DNA of 64,000 nucleotides. Source: Argentina anserina. Its lineage: Eukaryota; Streptophyta; Magnoliopsida; Rosales; Rosaceae. The notes under the pieces are model-generated. The model did no database searches, had not been told where the DNA came from, and was given only the letters and a program-made list of their open reading frames with translations. Location of the stretch: assembly GCF_933775445.1 (NCBI RefSeq), contig NC_065877.1, positions 16,554,001 to 16,618,000 on the forward strand, written 5' to 3'. Of the stretch, positions 33,558-45,427 are shown one piece after another. The translations under genes were made by a program, and so were the position numbers. Each line of letters begins with the position of its first letter. Within the stretch, counting starts at the first letter, position 1.

Positions 33558-34750
33558 TGCCCAGTTTGGCATAGCTTTTAGACCCTGCTTTTGGTGAAAC
33601 TCCAAGGTGTTTGGTAACCTCCCAGATATTTGCTTTTGACCACAAGCACTTCCGCCCACTGCAGAATTTCAAAAGCTACTCAGGACTAGCTTTTCATTTA
33701 TGCTTTTGCAGAAACCATGAGGGACGCGGAAGAATAATTGCTTACCTTCTTTTGTAGGCATCTAGTCATATCCATAAACATTTCAACAAAATGAAAATCA
33801 ATTGATATAATCGACCTTCCCCAGCAAACTGTAATTCCCACGAAGAGAGTAAAGCCAAATCTTAATGGATATATGTTTTGCGTTATTCACCATTCAATCT
33901 CAATAGTAATCATGAGTTTTCAATTGAATTCCCAGATTCGGTTCAATGGGTTGGTTCTGGGCACGGTGATAGTACAATTATGTTAAGATTATTTTTTTTT
34001 TTTGGAAAGAGACAATTATGTTAAGATTATCTCTTTCTTTTTTCTATTTTCTGTTTTTTAATGAGAAAGAGTTCATTATCTCTTTCAATATTATAAAGAA
34101 AGTTGAAATGTTCAATTTCTTTTACATTAAAAAAAACTAATTGTTATGGATAAAAAAATTCACCAAATCAAGAGCAACTTTTTTGAAACTTCTAATGCAT
34201 AAATATTTATTTCAGAAGAATATTAAGCTTCCATGTCTAATTTAGTAATCTTTTCCATGAAATATATCTCTTGTAATGAATTATCAATTTATATCAAATG
34301 TTACCTATTGCTTATTTATCCAAAAAGATGTCTGTCGTATGGGACAAAAAAGAACACTAATAAATCCAAAAGACGTTTGGTGTATGGACTTATTGAATTG
34401 ACTCTAATATATTTTGTGTAGTGACTCTCTTTAATTATGTTGAGAATTTATTTTGTATAATTGTAGAGTTTTACGTAAGTAATTACTAAAAACTCAAGTT
34501 TGCCACATACGTTAAAAAAATTAATGAAGGTGATTGCATTAATAATCATTTTAGTAATTATACCACTCTAAAATACTTTTACTTATAACTTTTCAAACAC
34601 TCAAAATTGTTTTTTTTTTCTGACAACAATTTACAAAATAGTCTACAAAACACCTTAGCTGATTCCTCTCGCAGTAACTTTAAAAGCAATTATGTTCACA
34701 GTAGTTTCAAAATCAATTCTACCCACAGCACAGCTGTGCCAAACTAGGCC
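33558..34750. mobile_element. PIF/Harbinger-like (Tourist-type) MITE
   Basis: The ends form an inverted repeat of about 20 bp with few mismatches: TGCCCAGTTTGGCATAGCTT at the left, and GGCCTAGTTTGGCACAGCTG at the right when read in complement. TTA flanks both sides (33,555-33,557 and 34,751-34,753), the target duplication typical of PIF/Harbinger elements. The 1,193-bp interior is AT-rich and has no transposase. It interrupts the copia element, so it inserted later. Confidence 0.75.
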
Positions 34751-35360
34751 TTAGAATTGTGATTTGGTGTTAGAAGAGAAGCTGCAAAGAGAATTGAAGC
34801 ATATGATGTAGGGCCCATTGTTTTGGAGCAGACCACACATGAGGAGACTAATGAGCATGGACACATGCATCAGATGAGAAACGAACATCCCCAACCAACA
34901 CACAAATCAAGCCAAGCCGCAGCTCCGAGCCAAGTCTACGAGCCGAGCTGAGTTGACAAGTCACCTAATGTTGATGTTGACGTGTCAAGCTCTTTTTCAG
35001 TCCTAGAAAGGCCGTGCGAGTTTTGTGAAGTTGAAAATGAGCAAATTGTGTCTGAGACCCATAGCCTTGAGCAAAATTCATCACCAGTTACAGAAATTTC
35101 CTTCTTACCTACACTGACAACTAGGGAGTCCACTGAAATGTTCCATTTGAGGTAGCTTTGAATCCAAGAAATTCTACAACGGCAGATAATATTAAACCTA
35201 GGAAGTCACAGAGGGTGACCAAGGGTATTCCTAAGAAACACTATGAACCAGACATCAAAACAAAAACAAAATATCCTATAGCGAATTACATGTCTAACCA
35301 TAGGTTGTCTGAGTCACATGCTTTTGTTGTCAATTAATTATATATTGTATCTATTCCTAG

Positions 35361-36327
35361 TGTTGTACAAGATGCACTGGTGAATTCTAAGTGGAAACAA
35401 GCAATGAATGAAGAGCTTAAAGCCCTGCAGAAAAACTCAACTTAGGATATTATGACTATGCCAGCTGGAAAGAAAACAATAGGATGTCGTTGGGTGTTTA
35501 CAGTGAAACTCAAAACTGATGAGAGCATCGACAAGTATAAAGCAAGATTGGTGGCCAAAGGATTTACACAGCGTTATGAAGTCGACTATGAAGACTCATT
35601 TGCTCCTGTAGCATAAATAAACAATGTTAGGATCCTAATCTCACTCGCAGTAGCTCGAGACTGGCCTCTTTGCCAATTTGATGTCAAAAATGCATTCTTG
35701 AATGGAAGCTTAGAAAAAGAGGTGTTTATGGACATGCTGCTAGAACTCAATTATGAGCCTTGTGCTTTTGGCAAGGTTTGTAAATTGAAGAAATCTTTAT
35801 ATGGCCTAAAGCAGTCCCCTAGAGCTTGGTTTGGAAGATTCTCCAAATCAATGAAAGCATTTGGTTATCAACAAAGCAATTTAGATCATACGTTGTTTGT
35901 TAAGCTTAATCAGGGTAAGATCACAGCTCTGATAGTATATGTGGATGATATGGTTGTCACAGGAGATGATCCTAAAGAGATGGAGGCTTTACATAATTAT
36001 CTTTCAAAGGAAGTTGAGATGAAGGACCTTGGGCAGTTGAAGTACTTTCTTGAAATTGAAGTAGCAAGATCAAATAAGGGAATCTCTTTATCTCAACACA
36101 AGTATGTACTTGATTTGTTAACTGAGACTGGGATGCTTGATTGTAGATCTGCAGAGATGCCAATTGAGATGAAGCACAACCTCGCCATCTATCCGAATCA
36201 AACTCCTACAAATAAAGGAATGTACGTCCATCTAGTAGGGAGACTTATTTATCTTTCTCATACTAGACCTGATATTGCTTATGTTGTGAGTATGGTTAGT
36301 CAATTTATACATTGTCCAAGTGAATAG
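35361..36327 (+). pseudogene. Copia reverse transcriptase
   Basis: Motifs occur in order: WKQAMNEELKAL (about 35,395), [33 protein letters not shown] (35,680), LKKSLYGLKQSPRAWF (35,785-35,830), the active site LIVYVDDMVVTGD (35,933-35,970), LGQLKYFLEIEVA and LSHTRPDIAYVV. The last 630 bp (35,698-36,327) form one open frame. Upstream, stops at the expected Trp near 35,443 and at 35,616 break the reading. The catalytic YVDD is intact, unlike the element at 17 kb. Confidence 0.85.
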
Positions 36328-36821
36328 CATATGGATGCAGTGTGTCGTATTCTGAGATATCTCAAGATGGCACCTAGAAAAGGTTATTTGAAAAGAATAG
36401 TGAATTAGACGTAGTTGGGTACACAAATGTTGATTATGCAAGTGATAAGACTGATAGACGATCTACATCTGAGTACTTCATGTTTGTTGGAGGAAATCTA
36501 GTTACTTGGCGTAGTAAGAAACAAAAGGTTGTTTCTCGGTCAAGTGTTGAAACTGAGTTTCGAGATATGGCTCACGGAGTTTGTGAATTGTTATGGATAC
36601 GAAATGTGTTAAAGGACTTAGGGATCAAACTCAAGAGACCTATGCACCTACATTGTGATAATACATCAACAATTGAAATTGCTCATACTCCGGTTCAACA
36701 TGATCGGACTAAGCATGTAGAAGTAGATCAGTTTTTCATCAAAGGAAACTTGGACAAGAAAGTCATTCAAGTTCCTTTCGTTTATACAAAGGATCAATTA
36801 GCAGATTTTCTTACAAAATGA
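36328..36821 (+). pseudogene. Copia RNase H
   Basis: After a stop at 36,327 the RNase H domain is partly readable: AVCRILRYL-like residues, then in other frames VGYTNVDYASDKTDRRSTSEY and, in one open frame (36,480-36,821), VTWRSKKQKVVSRSSVETEF, LHCDNTSTIEIAHTPVQHDRTKHVEVDQFF and ADFLTK. These are hallmark copia RNase H blocks. Frame changes near 36,390 disable it. Confidence 0.8.
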
Positions 36822-36897
36822 GTGTCAAGGAAATCATTTGTTGACGCAATTGACAAGTTGGGAATGATCAAACATCTATGCACTAACTTGAGAGTAA

Positions 36898-37075
36898 TGG
36901 TAGTATTTTAGGGTATTTAGTCTCCTTGTAAATATAGGTGAAATATTCACGGTAGGCTTTGGAGATATCCTCCTAAGACTTAGTATTGTATCACTATATA
37001 TTCCCCTTATGTGGAATAATAATATTATTAAAGCATTAAACCCATATCGTATTCGTAAATTCTACTGTATATACT
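36898..37075 (+). repeat. 3' LTR of the plus-strand copia remnant
   Basis: It begins TGGTAGTATTTTAGGG after a decayed polypurine tract (ACTTGAGAGTAA) and includes TATATATTCCCC and a poly(A)-signal-like AATAATAATATTATTAAAG. The right end is uncertain by about 15 bp because no partner LTR survives. Confidence 0.55.
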
Positions 37076-37755
37076 GTATAGTGAGAGGATTGACTATTGA
37101 GATAAAAGAATATGACATAAAGATGTCAGTTAGGAAGCCTGAGGTGGTGTTTCAGGAGCGTGCTAACAAAAACAGAATGTGTTGAATAAAAACGTCTCTA
37201 CTATCCTAGGAACTCATCGCCAATCAGCTGCCTCATACGTAACACCATGACAAGCCCGCGAGAAAATTGCTTTGGCAAAAGCATGCCTAAGTAAGGCATC
37301 TGAAGAAAAACAGTCCCTGTTGGTTAGAGTCCTGTTTCTGGCAAGGACCTAGTGCAACTTTGAACATTTTGACCTAGTGCAGGCTGCTTCCCTAGTGTCA
37401 GTCATCTACTTTAAAGAGTTCCACTGCATGTATAATCAAGGTGAGGAACTAAAAAGAATCTTTTCATAAGCATTAGCTACATTGCTGGTCCCTTGGCCTG
37501 GCAGTGATGTCTTCAGAAATACCACCAGGTCGAAGGATCGACCGACATCACCAAACATAAGCATTAGCTCCAAAAGTACAGACCAGCAAATCAACTCAGA
37601 AAATAAATTACAGTTTGATCCGATAATCCTGATGTTACCAATTGAAACTTCCCAACCCTTTCCACTTACAAGTCAACAAAATTTATACTAATTTAAATCT
37701 CAAGTCTACATCTGGAAAATAACGGTGAAATAACCGAGAAAAATCGACACCAAAC

Positions 37756-40602
37756 TTAACGCGCAAGCTGTGTCTGAGCATGTTCCCTAATCTGACCAAC
37801 TAACTTGTAAGTACGCCCAGATAATGCCTTGGTGTGGTCAATCAGTTGCTCATACCTGGAAATCAGTGAAGTGAACATACAAAAAAAATGAGTCAAAAAT
37901 AAGAAAGCAGCAGTGGTATATACAAATGTGAGAAAATCGATATTAATGAACTTACACATTTGGATGGTTAGGTTCCATGATAACAGTTCCAGACTGCGCG
38001 TCAATCTTTGCATCAAGCTTTGAGCTCCGAATAAGATTCACAATCCATCTCTCAGCCTCTTCATAGTTCAAATTCAATTTTTCAGCAAGCACTCTGCCAA
38101 GCAAGTACCCAATTAGAGGAATGAGGAAAGATTATATTCTACAGCAAAGAGAAAAAGAAAGCAGATGTATTCTCCCACAAAACAGAACAGATAAATAAAG
38201 GTAAGAAGTCATTTGTTCTCAGAATTTTGAATAAGTTAAATTGAATAGCCATCTAAGAAATTGCATGTCTGAAATTCCTGACCATATTTTGAATTACAAT
38301 CCCACATCACCACTCTATGCCCACATTCCAGACCAAAAACATACAAATAAAAGATAAAGCCGACAAAAACGAGTTTGGGGGTGGGGGCTAAAACACAATG
38401 AAAAGCATAAGGAACAAAGCAGAACGAGAGAAATTGCAAACTCATGTGATCATAACACTTTTCATAATGTTTTATAGAGTGGTGATTAGAATAATAATTT
38501 AATCAAAAAAAATTACTAACCCCATGTCAATGCGCTGATGAATGCGGCAGTAAGTCTCAAAGATAAAAAGACGAGCATTTTCAAGGAACTCATCCCTCAA
38601 TGGTACAGTGGTGAAATTGCCTTCTTCAACTCGCTTTCCAAGGAAGGGATCATTCAATATCACCTGAAATGTCATACCACCAAAATTCCCACATCAAGTT
38701 TAATACAAAACCAAGACACATTATAATAAGCTGTTGCCTAGTTTTAATCGACATAGTAAATTCTAAAAGTCATAAACACCCTAATCAGTTGATTATCAAC
38801 TGGAAAATTATCATATATGAGAGCAAGGCAAGCTACTTACTTCCTGACATTCCCACATCTTCTTTTGTGCTCCATCAAAGTCATAATTAACATAAACACA
38901 TGTCAGAAACTCAGTGATAGGATCTTTGTAAGAATGCTGCTCCTGCTGAATAACCTTTATAAAATCCTTGAATTGTGGTCTCCTTCTCTTATTGACAATG
39001 AATGCAGTGGCCAAGTAACGAATGAGATGGGGGGCATTGGTTTGGATGGCATTCAGATACCTGTAAGTCAAATCAATTTAGTAAGGACATAAAGAAAAAT
39101 TCAAGCCACTCAATATGAGCACACACCCAAACCATGACTGGTCTTCAGAACAACATGAAGAGACCATTTATGAGAATTATACAATCTATTTTTCATTGAC
39201 CAGAGCAACAGCAGAAGTTTTCACATTTACCAAAGTTATCACAAGGGCCAGAAGGGACCGCATATCTTATATAGCTCTAAGTATGAGATATGAGTACGCA
39301 CCCAAACTTTGACTGTACTTCATAACAAATGCAGAGACTATTCATGAGAATTATCAAAAGCTATTTTTCAAAGACATAAGCAAAAGAGAAAGGGATAGCA
39401 GCAACAAGAGTATCAATGACAAAGATGACAAATAGCAGGCAGGAGCAAAAAAATTCCATCCCATTCTCATTGAAACAGATAGATGATATGACGATTTTAA
39501 AATCTTCCAGCAGTGAATAGAAGGGAAACAAGTAGGTTTTAGAAGTAGTTGAAGAAGTTAGACTAGTAAGAGTCAAAATGTAAAATAGACAAGGCAGATG
39601 GCGTACTTGTCCTGGTTAAAAAGGTCAATGATTTGAGTTCTTCCATTGTCATTGTTAAAGAAGATGAACAGACTCCAATGCATCAACCATATTCTGCTTT
39701 GCACCTGATTCATGGGCGAACTGAAATTCTGCAACAATAACAAAAAAACACCACCTCAATAAATAACATAGCCTTATCAATAAACACATATCTCTCCAAG
39801 TATCTGTGTCATGAAAGACCAACCTTTGAATCAATAATTTCCTTCAGGCGATTAAGCTCCTCAAGAGCAATATCCCAGTTCTGCATAAGAATCTCAGCAG
39901 CCAGCTTTCCCCACAAAGCACTGAGACTCCTCTCGCTGTTGGTGCACAAAGCCCGGTACTGGTACAGATAATCAGCGGCGCCGGAGTAGTTGCCGCACTC
40001 GAACTGAAATTTGGCATACTGATACAATGCCTCTATCTGCTGCGGACCAATCTGATAATAAAACAACAACTTAAGAGACTAACAGGATAATTGGTACATA
40101 AAATTACAAACATCCTAGGATTCGACAAAAACAGTGTTGAAAGAGAAACAGAAAAGGACCTGGTAACGGTCATTGAGCATCTGGAGATTGTACTGCTTGT
40201 CAGGCCTGAGCTCCTGAACGGCAGCGGAGTTCTGCAAGAAGTTCACGAGAGGCGCCGCCGACTCCTCGAGAGCCTTGAGGCGGGCCACCACCTCAGCACG
40301 CATTTCCACCATCTCTGATCCATACATAACAAATCACAACATCAATACGATGAATCAATCAAGGAATCAATAGAGAGAGGTGGGTGAGAGAGAGATTACC
40401 ATGGGGGACGTCTTCGGTGTGGTAGAGGGACTTGTGGATGTCCATGGCGTAGTCGACCATGTTGGTCTTGTTGAGGAGGTCGATCTTGGACTTGAGGATC
40501 TGCTCGTCGGGGTAGAGCTGCCTCTCCTGAAGAAACTCCATCAGAGGGAACACCAGGTGCCTGTCCAGGTTGGGCGCGATGCGCGGGGTTAGGTCGTGCT
40601 CA

Positions 40603-40607
<5 letters not shown>
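37756..40607 (-). CDS. EIF3E: Eukaryotic translation initiation factor 3 subunit E
   Basis: Eight exons on the minus strand: 40,607-40,400; 40,314-40,160; 40,051-39,824; 39,728-39,607; 39,060-38,841; 38,663-38,521; 38,093-37,956; 37,855-37,756. All are GT-AG and in phase, giving 437 aa, close to plant eIF3e. eIF3e (INT6) is a PCI-domain subunit of the eIF3 complex, which binds the 40S ribosome in the cytoplasm during initiation. Signature stretches include [17 protein letters not shown] near the N-terminus, [32 protein letters not shown] PCI winged-helix residues late in the protein, and [21 protein letters not shown] at the C-terminus. The start is the first in-frame ATG of the [17 protein letters not shown] block; an upstream in-frame ATG at 40,697 would add residues coded by the GA repeat and is unlikely. 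No lesions are seen. Confidence 0.95.

Positions 40608-40633
<26 letters not shown>
40607..40633 (-). repeat. GA microsatellite in the eIF3e 5' UTR
   Basis: About 13 uninterrupted TC units on the plus strand (GA on the sense strand) end directly at the start codon. GA/CT repeats near plant transcription starts are common and can bind GAGA-binding proteins, but no function is shown here. Confidence 0.9.
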
Positions 40634-40637
<4 letters not shown>

Positions 40638-40667
40638 AGTGCGGCAACCCCAGAGAGACGCAACCCC

Positions 40668-40678
40668 AAGATATAAGA
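40668..40678 (-). promoter_or_regulatory. Candidate eIF3e TATA-like element
   Basis: Minus-strand CTCTTATATCT lies about 65 bp upstream of the ATG and about 55 bp inside the boundary of the neighbouring LTR. Position and composition only. Confidence 0.3.
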
Positions 40679-40731
40679 GACCGAAACCCCTTTCCAACTG
40701 CGACTGAAATCTTCTTCTAGGTTTAGGATTG

Positions 40732-42027
40732 TGTGACGTCCCTTTTTTTTTGGCGTATTTTATTTTTATTTTTTATTAATTATTTTCTTTTTAAATTTAT
40801 TTATCGTCTTTTCATAATTTATAAGAACAAATTCACCCGAGTTGATATTATTGTATGAGGGAGAAAACGAAATTGATCGAATGAATAATAACTCGGAAAC
40901 ATTTGAGAGAGGGGCAAAGAGTTGACTTTTTATTCGTTAGGAATCTCATAAAACTTCTTCATTCATGAAAGTTGTAGAGATCGTCAATACGAGTTCGTAA
41001 ACACGCGACACGCCCTAATCGGAGTTCGTATGAAAACGTTATGAATCAAAATAAGGCTGCGGCATTTTGAAAAAAAGTATAAATATGGGGTCTAAAGGAG
41101 AAAAAAAATCAGGAATTACCGTAGTGGGTATTGTTAATGCGATAATCTCCATTTTTGGACGCCGGATCATCCTCCTCCATAACTCTGTCGTCTGACCTCC
41201 GATTTGGTTGCATGAGATATCGTTGCAAAGCTCTCTTCTTCCTCTACAATTCTATGGTGGTTTGATGACTCAATTCGAGCTGTTTGGAGCCCAGATATGC
41301 AGAGACAGAGTTTTTGTCCTGTTTTGAAGGAGTGAAGAGACCTCCTTACTCCGGCCACCAATTGAGGTAGTTCTTGTTGGGTTTTGAAGCTTGTGTTATG
41401 TGTAGTAAGCCCTCAAAATGATTTCATTCAATTCTTGTGCAAGAAGAATCGACGATTTTAATTTCGAAGGTTTATGAATGGAGATGTTTTCGGAATTCTT
41501 GAAATTGCACTATTTATGGTTAAAATTGGTTGTTGATGTAGTTGAGAAAGATGATAGAAATATTGTTTAGATTGTGGTGGTGAAATTTGGTGACTATCGG
41601 AGGTGGTCGATGTTGTGAATAATAAAGTACTGTTAATGTGATAAGTTAAGTATTGTTCATGTGATTAGTAATGTATTGTTAGTACTGTAAATGTTACATT
41701 GGTATTTTATTACTAAGTAACATTTATGTTGTGTCACTAGGTGATCGATGAAATGGGTGAGGGTACCTTGCTTTTCATTAAGGAAGTCTCAAGCAGGAAA
41801 TAAGGTGAGTAAATTTCACAGTGATCATCATGATTAAAGTTAGTTTATAATTGTTGAATCGCTAAATGCGAAATTGTTTTACAAATAAGTTTTGTTTTTT
41901 TAACCCATATGAACTTGATCGACTACGAATCATAGGTTAGTAAAATGGTTTTATTATAAAAGTGATTTTTGAAATGTATAGCAACCGTGAGCTAGTATTA
42001 GTGGGTGATTCCTGAGTTGTCTACGTA
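40732..42027 (+). repeat. Ty3/gypsy-type long LTR, left part
   Basis: The block starts TGTGACGTCCC, an LTR-like start, and contains a TATA box (TATAAATA, 41,078-41,085) followed by a pyrimidine-rich leader and a splice-donor-like AAGGTGAGTAAA near 41,808. It has the layout of the long LTRs of some plant Ty3/gypsy elements. Its part 41,505-41,615 is clearly similar to 51,000-51,110, showing two related LTR copies in direct orientation. It is cut at about 42,027 by the viral insertion. The first base lies 125 bp upstream of the eIF3e start codon. No coding sequence is seen. Confidence 0.5.
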
Positions 42028-42137
42028 TATATATGAAGAAGGAATTATTACAATGAAGAAGCTCTCGGATTGTCTAGAGAGGGAGAGAAGAGAGGAATTG
42101 GAAAATTCCTTGGTGGTTCTAATGAGAGAGAGGGCCT

Positions 42138-42146
42138 CCTTATATA
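42138..42146 (-). promoter_or_regulatory. TATA box of the endogenous pararetrovirus
   Basis: Minus-strand TATATAAGG is followed by a CT-rich stretch of about 30 bp, the layout of caulimovirid pregenomic RNA promoters. It lies 170 bp downstream of the last viral open frame. Activity is untested. Confidence 0.6.
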
Positions 42147-42314
42147 AGAAACGAATATGCTTTTACTATTGACTTTTGTTGAATAGTGGACTGTCTAGCA
42201 TGTGAGTAAATAGTGTTTTGCCGGGTGACTGTAGCTTCAGTGGAAAAATTAATCACTGGTCTTGAGTTTGATTGGGCTTGAGTCTTTGACTGGGTTTAAG
42301 ACATACTGTATTGT

Positions 42315-43750
42315 CTATAGTTCATATGGATCTTGACTGTCTTGGTAGTCAGCCCATCTGGTTGGTTGACTTGGAGCTGCTTCACTGTGGGCTTCTGATG
42401 ATGAGGAGCAATTATCTTCATTATCTTCGACTTCATTATTTTCTGAAAGATTAACAGCCTGTTGTGATAGAGTGACTGCTTGTTGAATGAGCTTGTTAGC
42501 CATTTTTAGTAGCTCTGATGCTGTGGTGGAGGTTGACTTTGAAGATGTAGACCTTTTGACTTATTTTTCTGACTGGAGGAGGATGGTGCTTGGGCCGTGC
42601 TGGGCTGGATTGGGCTTATTGCAAACGGCTGGTGGGCCAAAATGACTTCTGGAGGGGATGACTTGATTGTGACCTGACCATGTGTTGACTGGAGATTTAC
42701 TGGAGCTGTCTTAACTGTAACTTGACTGAGAGGATTGTCTGCGAATTCTTTTTCAAATTGGGTGAGAATTCTGTTGGTGTTGAAATTGTCCCACCATTTA
42801 ACTAGATAGTTTCTAGAAATACAAATTTCATTGTGAAAGTCGTAATTCCATTTTAAGATCCAAGGAATTTTGTATTTGGATATGAACATGAGTGTTGGCT
42901 CAAAATTGTCTTCGTAAGTAGTATGGGGAACTAAAACTTTAAATTTTTTTATTGCTGATTGAAGGGTAGGAGGAAGAATATCATAAGAAGCACCATGGTA
43001 CTCCCACCATTCTCCGAACCATAAAGGGAATTAGCGGATGAATTTACTGTCAAAATTGGTAAACCAGGAATGACTGAAATCTTGTTTTTGATGGAGGAAA
43101 ATTTTATTCCAGGCATCAATATAATCATGATAGGTACATTTGAAGATTGGGTGTTTGGAAAAAGCATCAAAACCCCAATCAGATAATGGGATAACTTTTT
43201 TAATATAAAGGGAATGATACAAAATTTTCTTTGTTGGATCTTGATTTTCATAGATGGCTTTTATTGAGATTAACTCAGAAGCAGTGAGACAATTGTGATA
43301 GAAAGATAATGGTTTACCAAGAGGATAATGGTTGATTGGGCCATAGAAAAGTTTAGCCATAGCAATTGGTGATTTTAACTGTAGTAGGGACGGCTCAGCA
43401 AAGAAACAAAATTCTCTAGCCCTAAACTGATAAGGTGATGATTTTGGATGATGGACAAACGCCGGGGGAGGTGGAGTTGTCTGGAGTTTGAAATGATCAT
43501 ATTCATTAACTAAGGCTGACTGGTAATTGGGTCTAGGTTGACTGAGAGTAGTTCCTAGTGGACTATATCTATTTGTGACTGGCAGGAGAGTATGACCTGC
43601 ATGAGGAACAAGACTAAGAGATGAGGATGACTTAGGGTTTTCATCTTTTATTTCATTTTTTACTGGGGAGTCTTTCTGTGGTGATGGTGATTCAAGGTTT
43701 ACTATTTCTTTTCCGGCCCTATGGAAGCCGGGAGAGTTGGACCGTCGCAT
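42315..43750 (-). pseudogene. Viral ORF 2, function unknown, broken
   Basis: It starts at 43,750, about 8 nt after the ORF 1 stop. The first frame runs 239 codons to a stop at 43,031-43,033. The same frame then stays open through 42,890 to 42,506, where a second stop occurs, and a shifted frame continues to 42,315 with an acidic, Ser-rich end. The N-terminus is Ser/Pro/Lys-rich and disordered-looking. The middle part is Trp-rich (WILKWNYDFHNE, KWWDNFNTNR), suggesting a folded domain, and a Gln/Ser/Pro-rich linker follows. I recognise no catalytic motif. Similar Trp-rich proteins are, from memory, annotated next to viral polyproteins in other plant genomes. It could be a silencing suppressor or transactivator by position, but nothing in the sequence shows that. 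Confidence 0.65.
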
Positions 43751-43758
43751 GATGAACC

Positions 43759-44299
43759 CTATAAAAATTCTCGGGTTAGAAAGTCTGGGATATGATTATC
43801 ACTCCCTTTGATGAATGCAATCTCAAAATCTAAAATACTTAAAATTCCTTGCCATCTGGCAAAAATCTGTTTACTAGCAATATTTTGAACATCTTTTTCT
43901 AACACATCTTTCGCGTTTTTGCAATCAACTCTGACTAAGAATTTTTGATTTAATAAATCGTCTTGAAATTTACTGATACATAAGACGATAGATAAAATCT
44001 CTTTTTTGATTGTACTGTAATTAGACTGGGCAAGCTCTAGAATGAACACAGACAATTTGTTCGGGATGGCTAGGAGAAATTCGTTGTTTAAGTATACCAC
44101 CGTATCCTATATCTGAAGCGTCAGTTTCAACTATTTTAAAAGCATCTGGAAGAGGAATTCCTAAACAAGGTAATGTTTTAACATGACTCTTGATTTCTCT
44201 GACTATAGATGTATGAGTAAGAGTCCATGGAGGAGGATTTTTATTTAATATGTCAAATAAGGGTTTGCATTTCTTTCGGAGGTTTTGATAAAAATCCAC
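43759..44299 (-). pseudogene. Viral RNase H domain
   Basis: Two overlapping frames (44,299-44,021 and 44,100-43,759) together cover the RNase H1 domain at the end of ORF 1. Visible blocks are VETDASDIGYGGILKQ with the first catalytic Asp, YSTIKKEILSIVLCISKFQ with the Glu helix, FLVRVDCKNAKDVL with the next Asp, and the C-terminal GSDNHIPDFLTREF. A frameshift near 44,030-44,090 separates them. In the virus this domain degrades template RNA during reverse transcription. Confidence 0.8.
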
Positions 44300-44355
44300 T
44301 ATGTAATTTAATGATCCAAGAAATCTTTGTAATTGAGTCTTGTCTAGTATGACAT

Positions 44356-45060
44356 CTAGAAATTTGTCTCAAATTGGATAACTCGGTTAATGGGATGGAT
44401 CTGTAAATGATGGATATTAAATCCTAGGAATATGATGTTTGACTGAAATAGTTTTATTTTTGAAGCGGATACCACTAAACCGTTGTTTTTTATAATGGAA
44501 AAGAACTGATGAAGATGTTTCCAATGTTGATCAATAGACTGAGAGAAGATTAGGACATCATCGATGTACACAATTGAAAAGTGACTGTAAGGATTAAAAA
44601 TGTCGTTCATAATATTTTGGAATTCAGTGGAAGCGTTCTTAAGACCAAATGGCATCACATTCCATTCATAATGGCCGAAAGGAGTAACAAATGCAGTTTT
44701 ATATTTATCAGCTTCATTGATTTGGATTTGCCAAAAACCTAATTTCATGTCAAATTTACTATAAACTGCTGATTTATTTAGCATGTTGATTAAATCTCTT
44801 TTGTTGGGAATAGGGTATATGATCCATTCTAAGACTGTATTTAATGGTTTATAATTGATGACCAAACGAGGAGTACCCCTTTCAAGCTCAACACTTTTTT
44901 GAACATAAAAGGCGGCACAGGACCAAGGAGATTTACTAGGTCGAATTATTCTTTTTCTGAGTAATTCATTATTTTCATTTTTACAAAATTCCATAATTTC
45001 ATTATTCATCTGTATTGGTCGAGCTTTGGTAGGGATATTATTTTCGTTGAATTCTTTTAT
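44356..45060 (-). pseudogene. Viral reverse transcriptase domain
   Basis: An uninterrupted frame from 45,009 holds the family motifs in order: RIIRPSKSPWSCAAFYV, RLVINYKPLN, FDMKLGFWQIQI, FGHYEWNVMPFGLKNA, the active site VYIDDVLIFS and FLGFNIHHLQIHP. The catalytic YIDD is intact. The frame ends at 44,356 in a shift before the connection to RNase H. The YIDD and the Pro-Phe-Gly-Leu-Lys-Asn-Ala block are typical of Caulimoviridae and Ty3-type enzymes. Confidence 0.9.
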
Positions 45061-45427
45061 ATATGGTAATGAAACGATATGTTTTTTCCTATGCCAAAAA
45101 GCCGTACGAAGATCAGAACACAGTTCTTTAATTATTTTTTCTTCAAAATTTTTAATTTTACTTTGAAGAGTGGCATCTTGAAGTTGGTTGTCAATTCTTT
45201 TAAAATTAATTTCTTGTTTGAGAAAACTAATTTGTTTAGTTTTTGTTTGAATACGATTGATAGTTTTTGTAACTGAATTTTCTTGTAATGCTTTTAGAGT
45301 ATGAATTTCAGGATTTGAAAGAAAATTAAATTTGACTGGTTATTCAAAAGAGTAAGTAATGTTTCCATCATAATTAACAAGGAAATGATAAATTAAGGTA
45401 ATACATGGTAGACCTAAGATGAGCCTA

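Larger units (their letters stand above)
32500..37075 (+). mobile_element. Ty1/copia retrotransposon remnant, 5'-truncated, plus strand
   Basis: The order is GAG-pre-integrase and integrase traces, reverse transcriptase, RNase H and a 3' LTR, the Ty1/copia order. Gag and the 5' LTR are absent. Many stops and frameshifts occur. A 1.19-kb MITE splits it between integrase and reverse transcriptase. It lies between the 3' ends of the convergent INO80 and eIF3e genes. Confidence 0.8.

Noticed and set aside
40600..40697. Upstream ATG at 40,697 as the eIF3e start
   Set aside because: It would add about 30 residues, including an Arg-Glu run from the GA repeat, absent from the family's known N-terminus.
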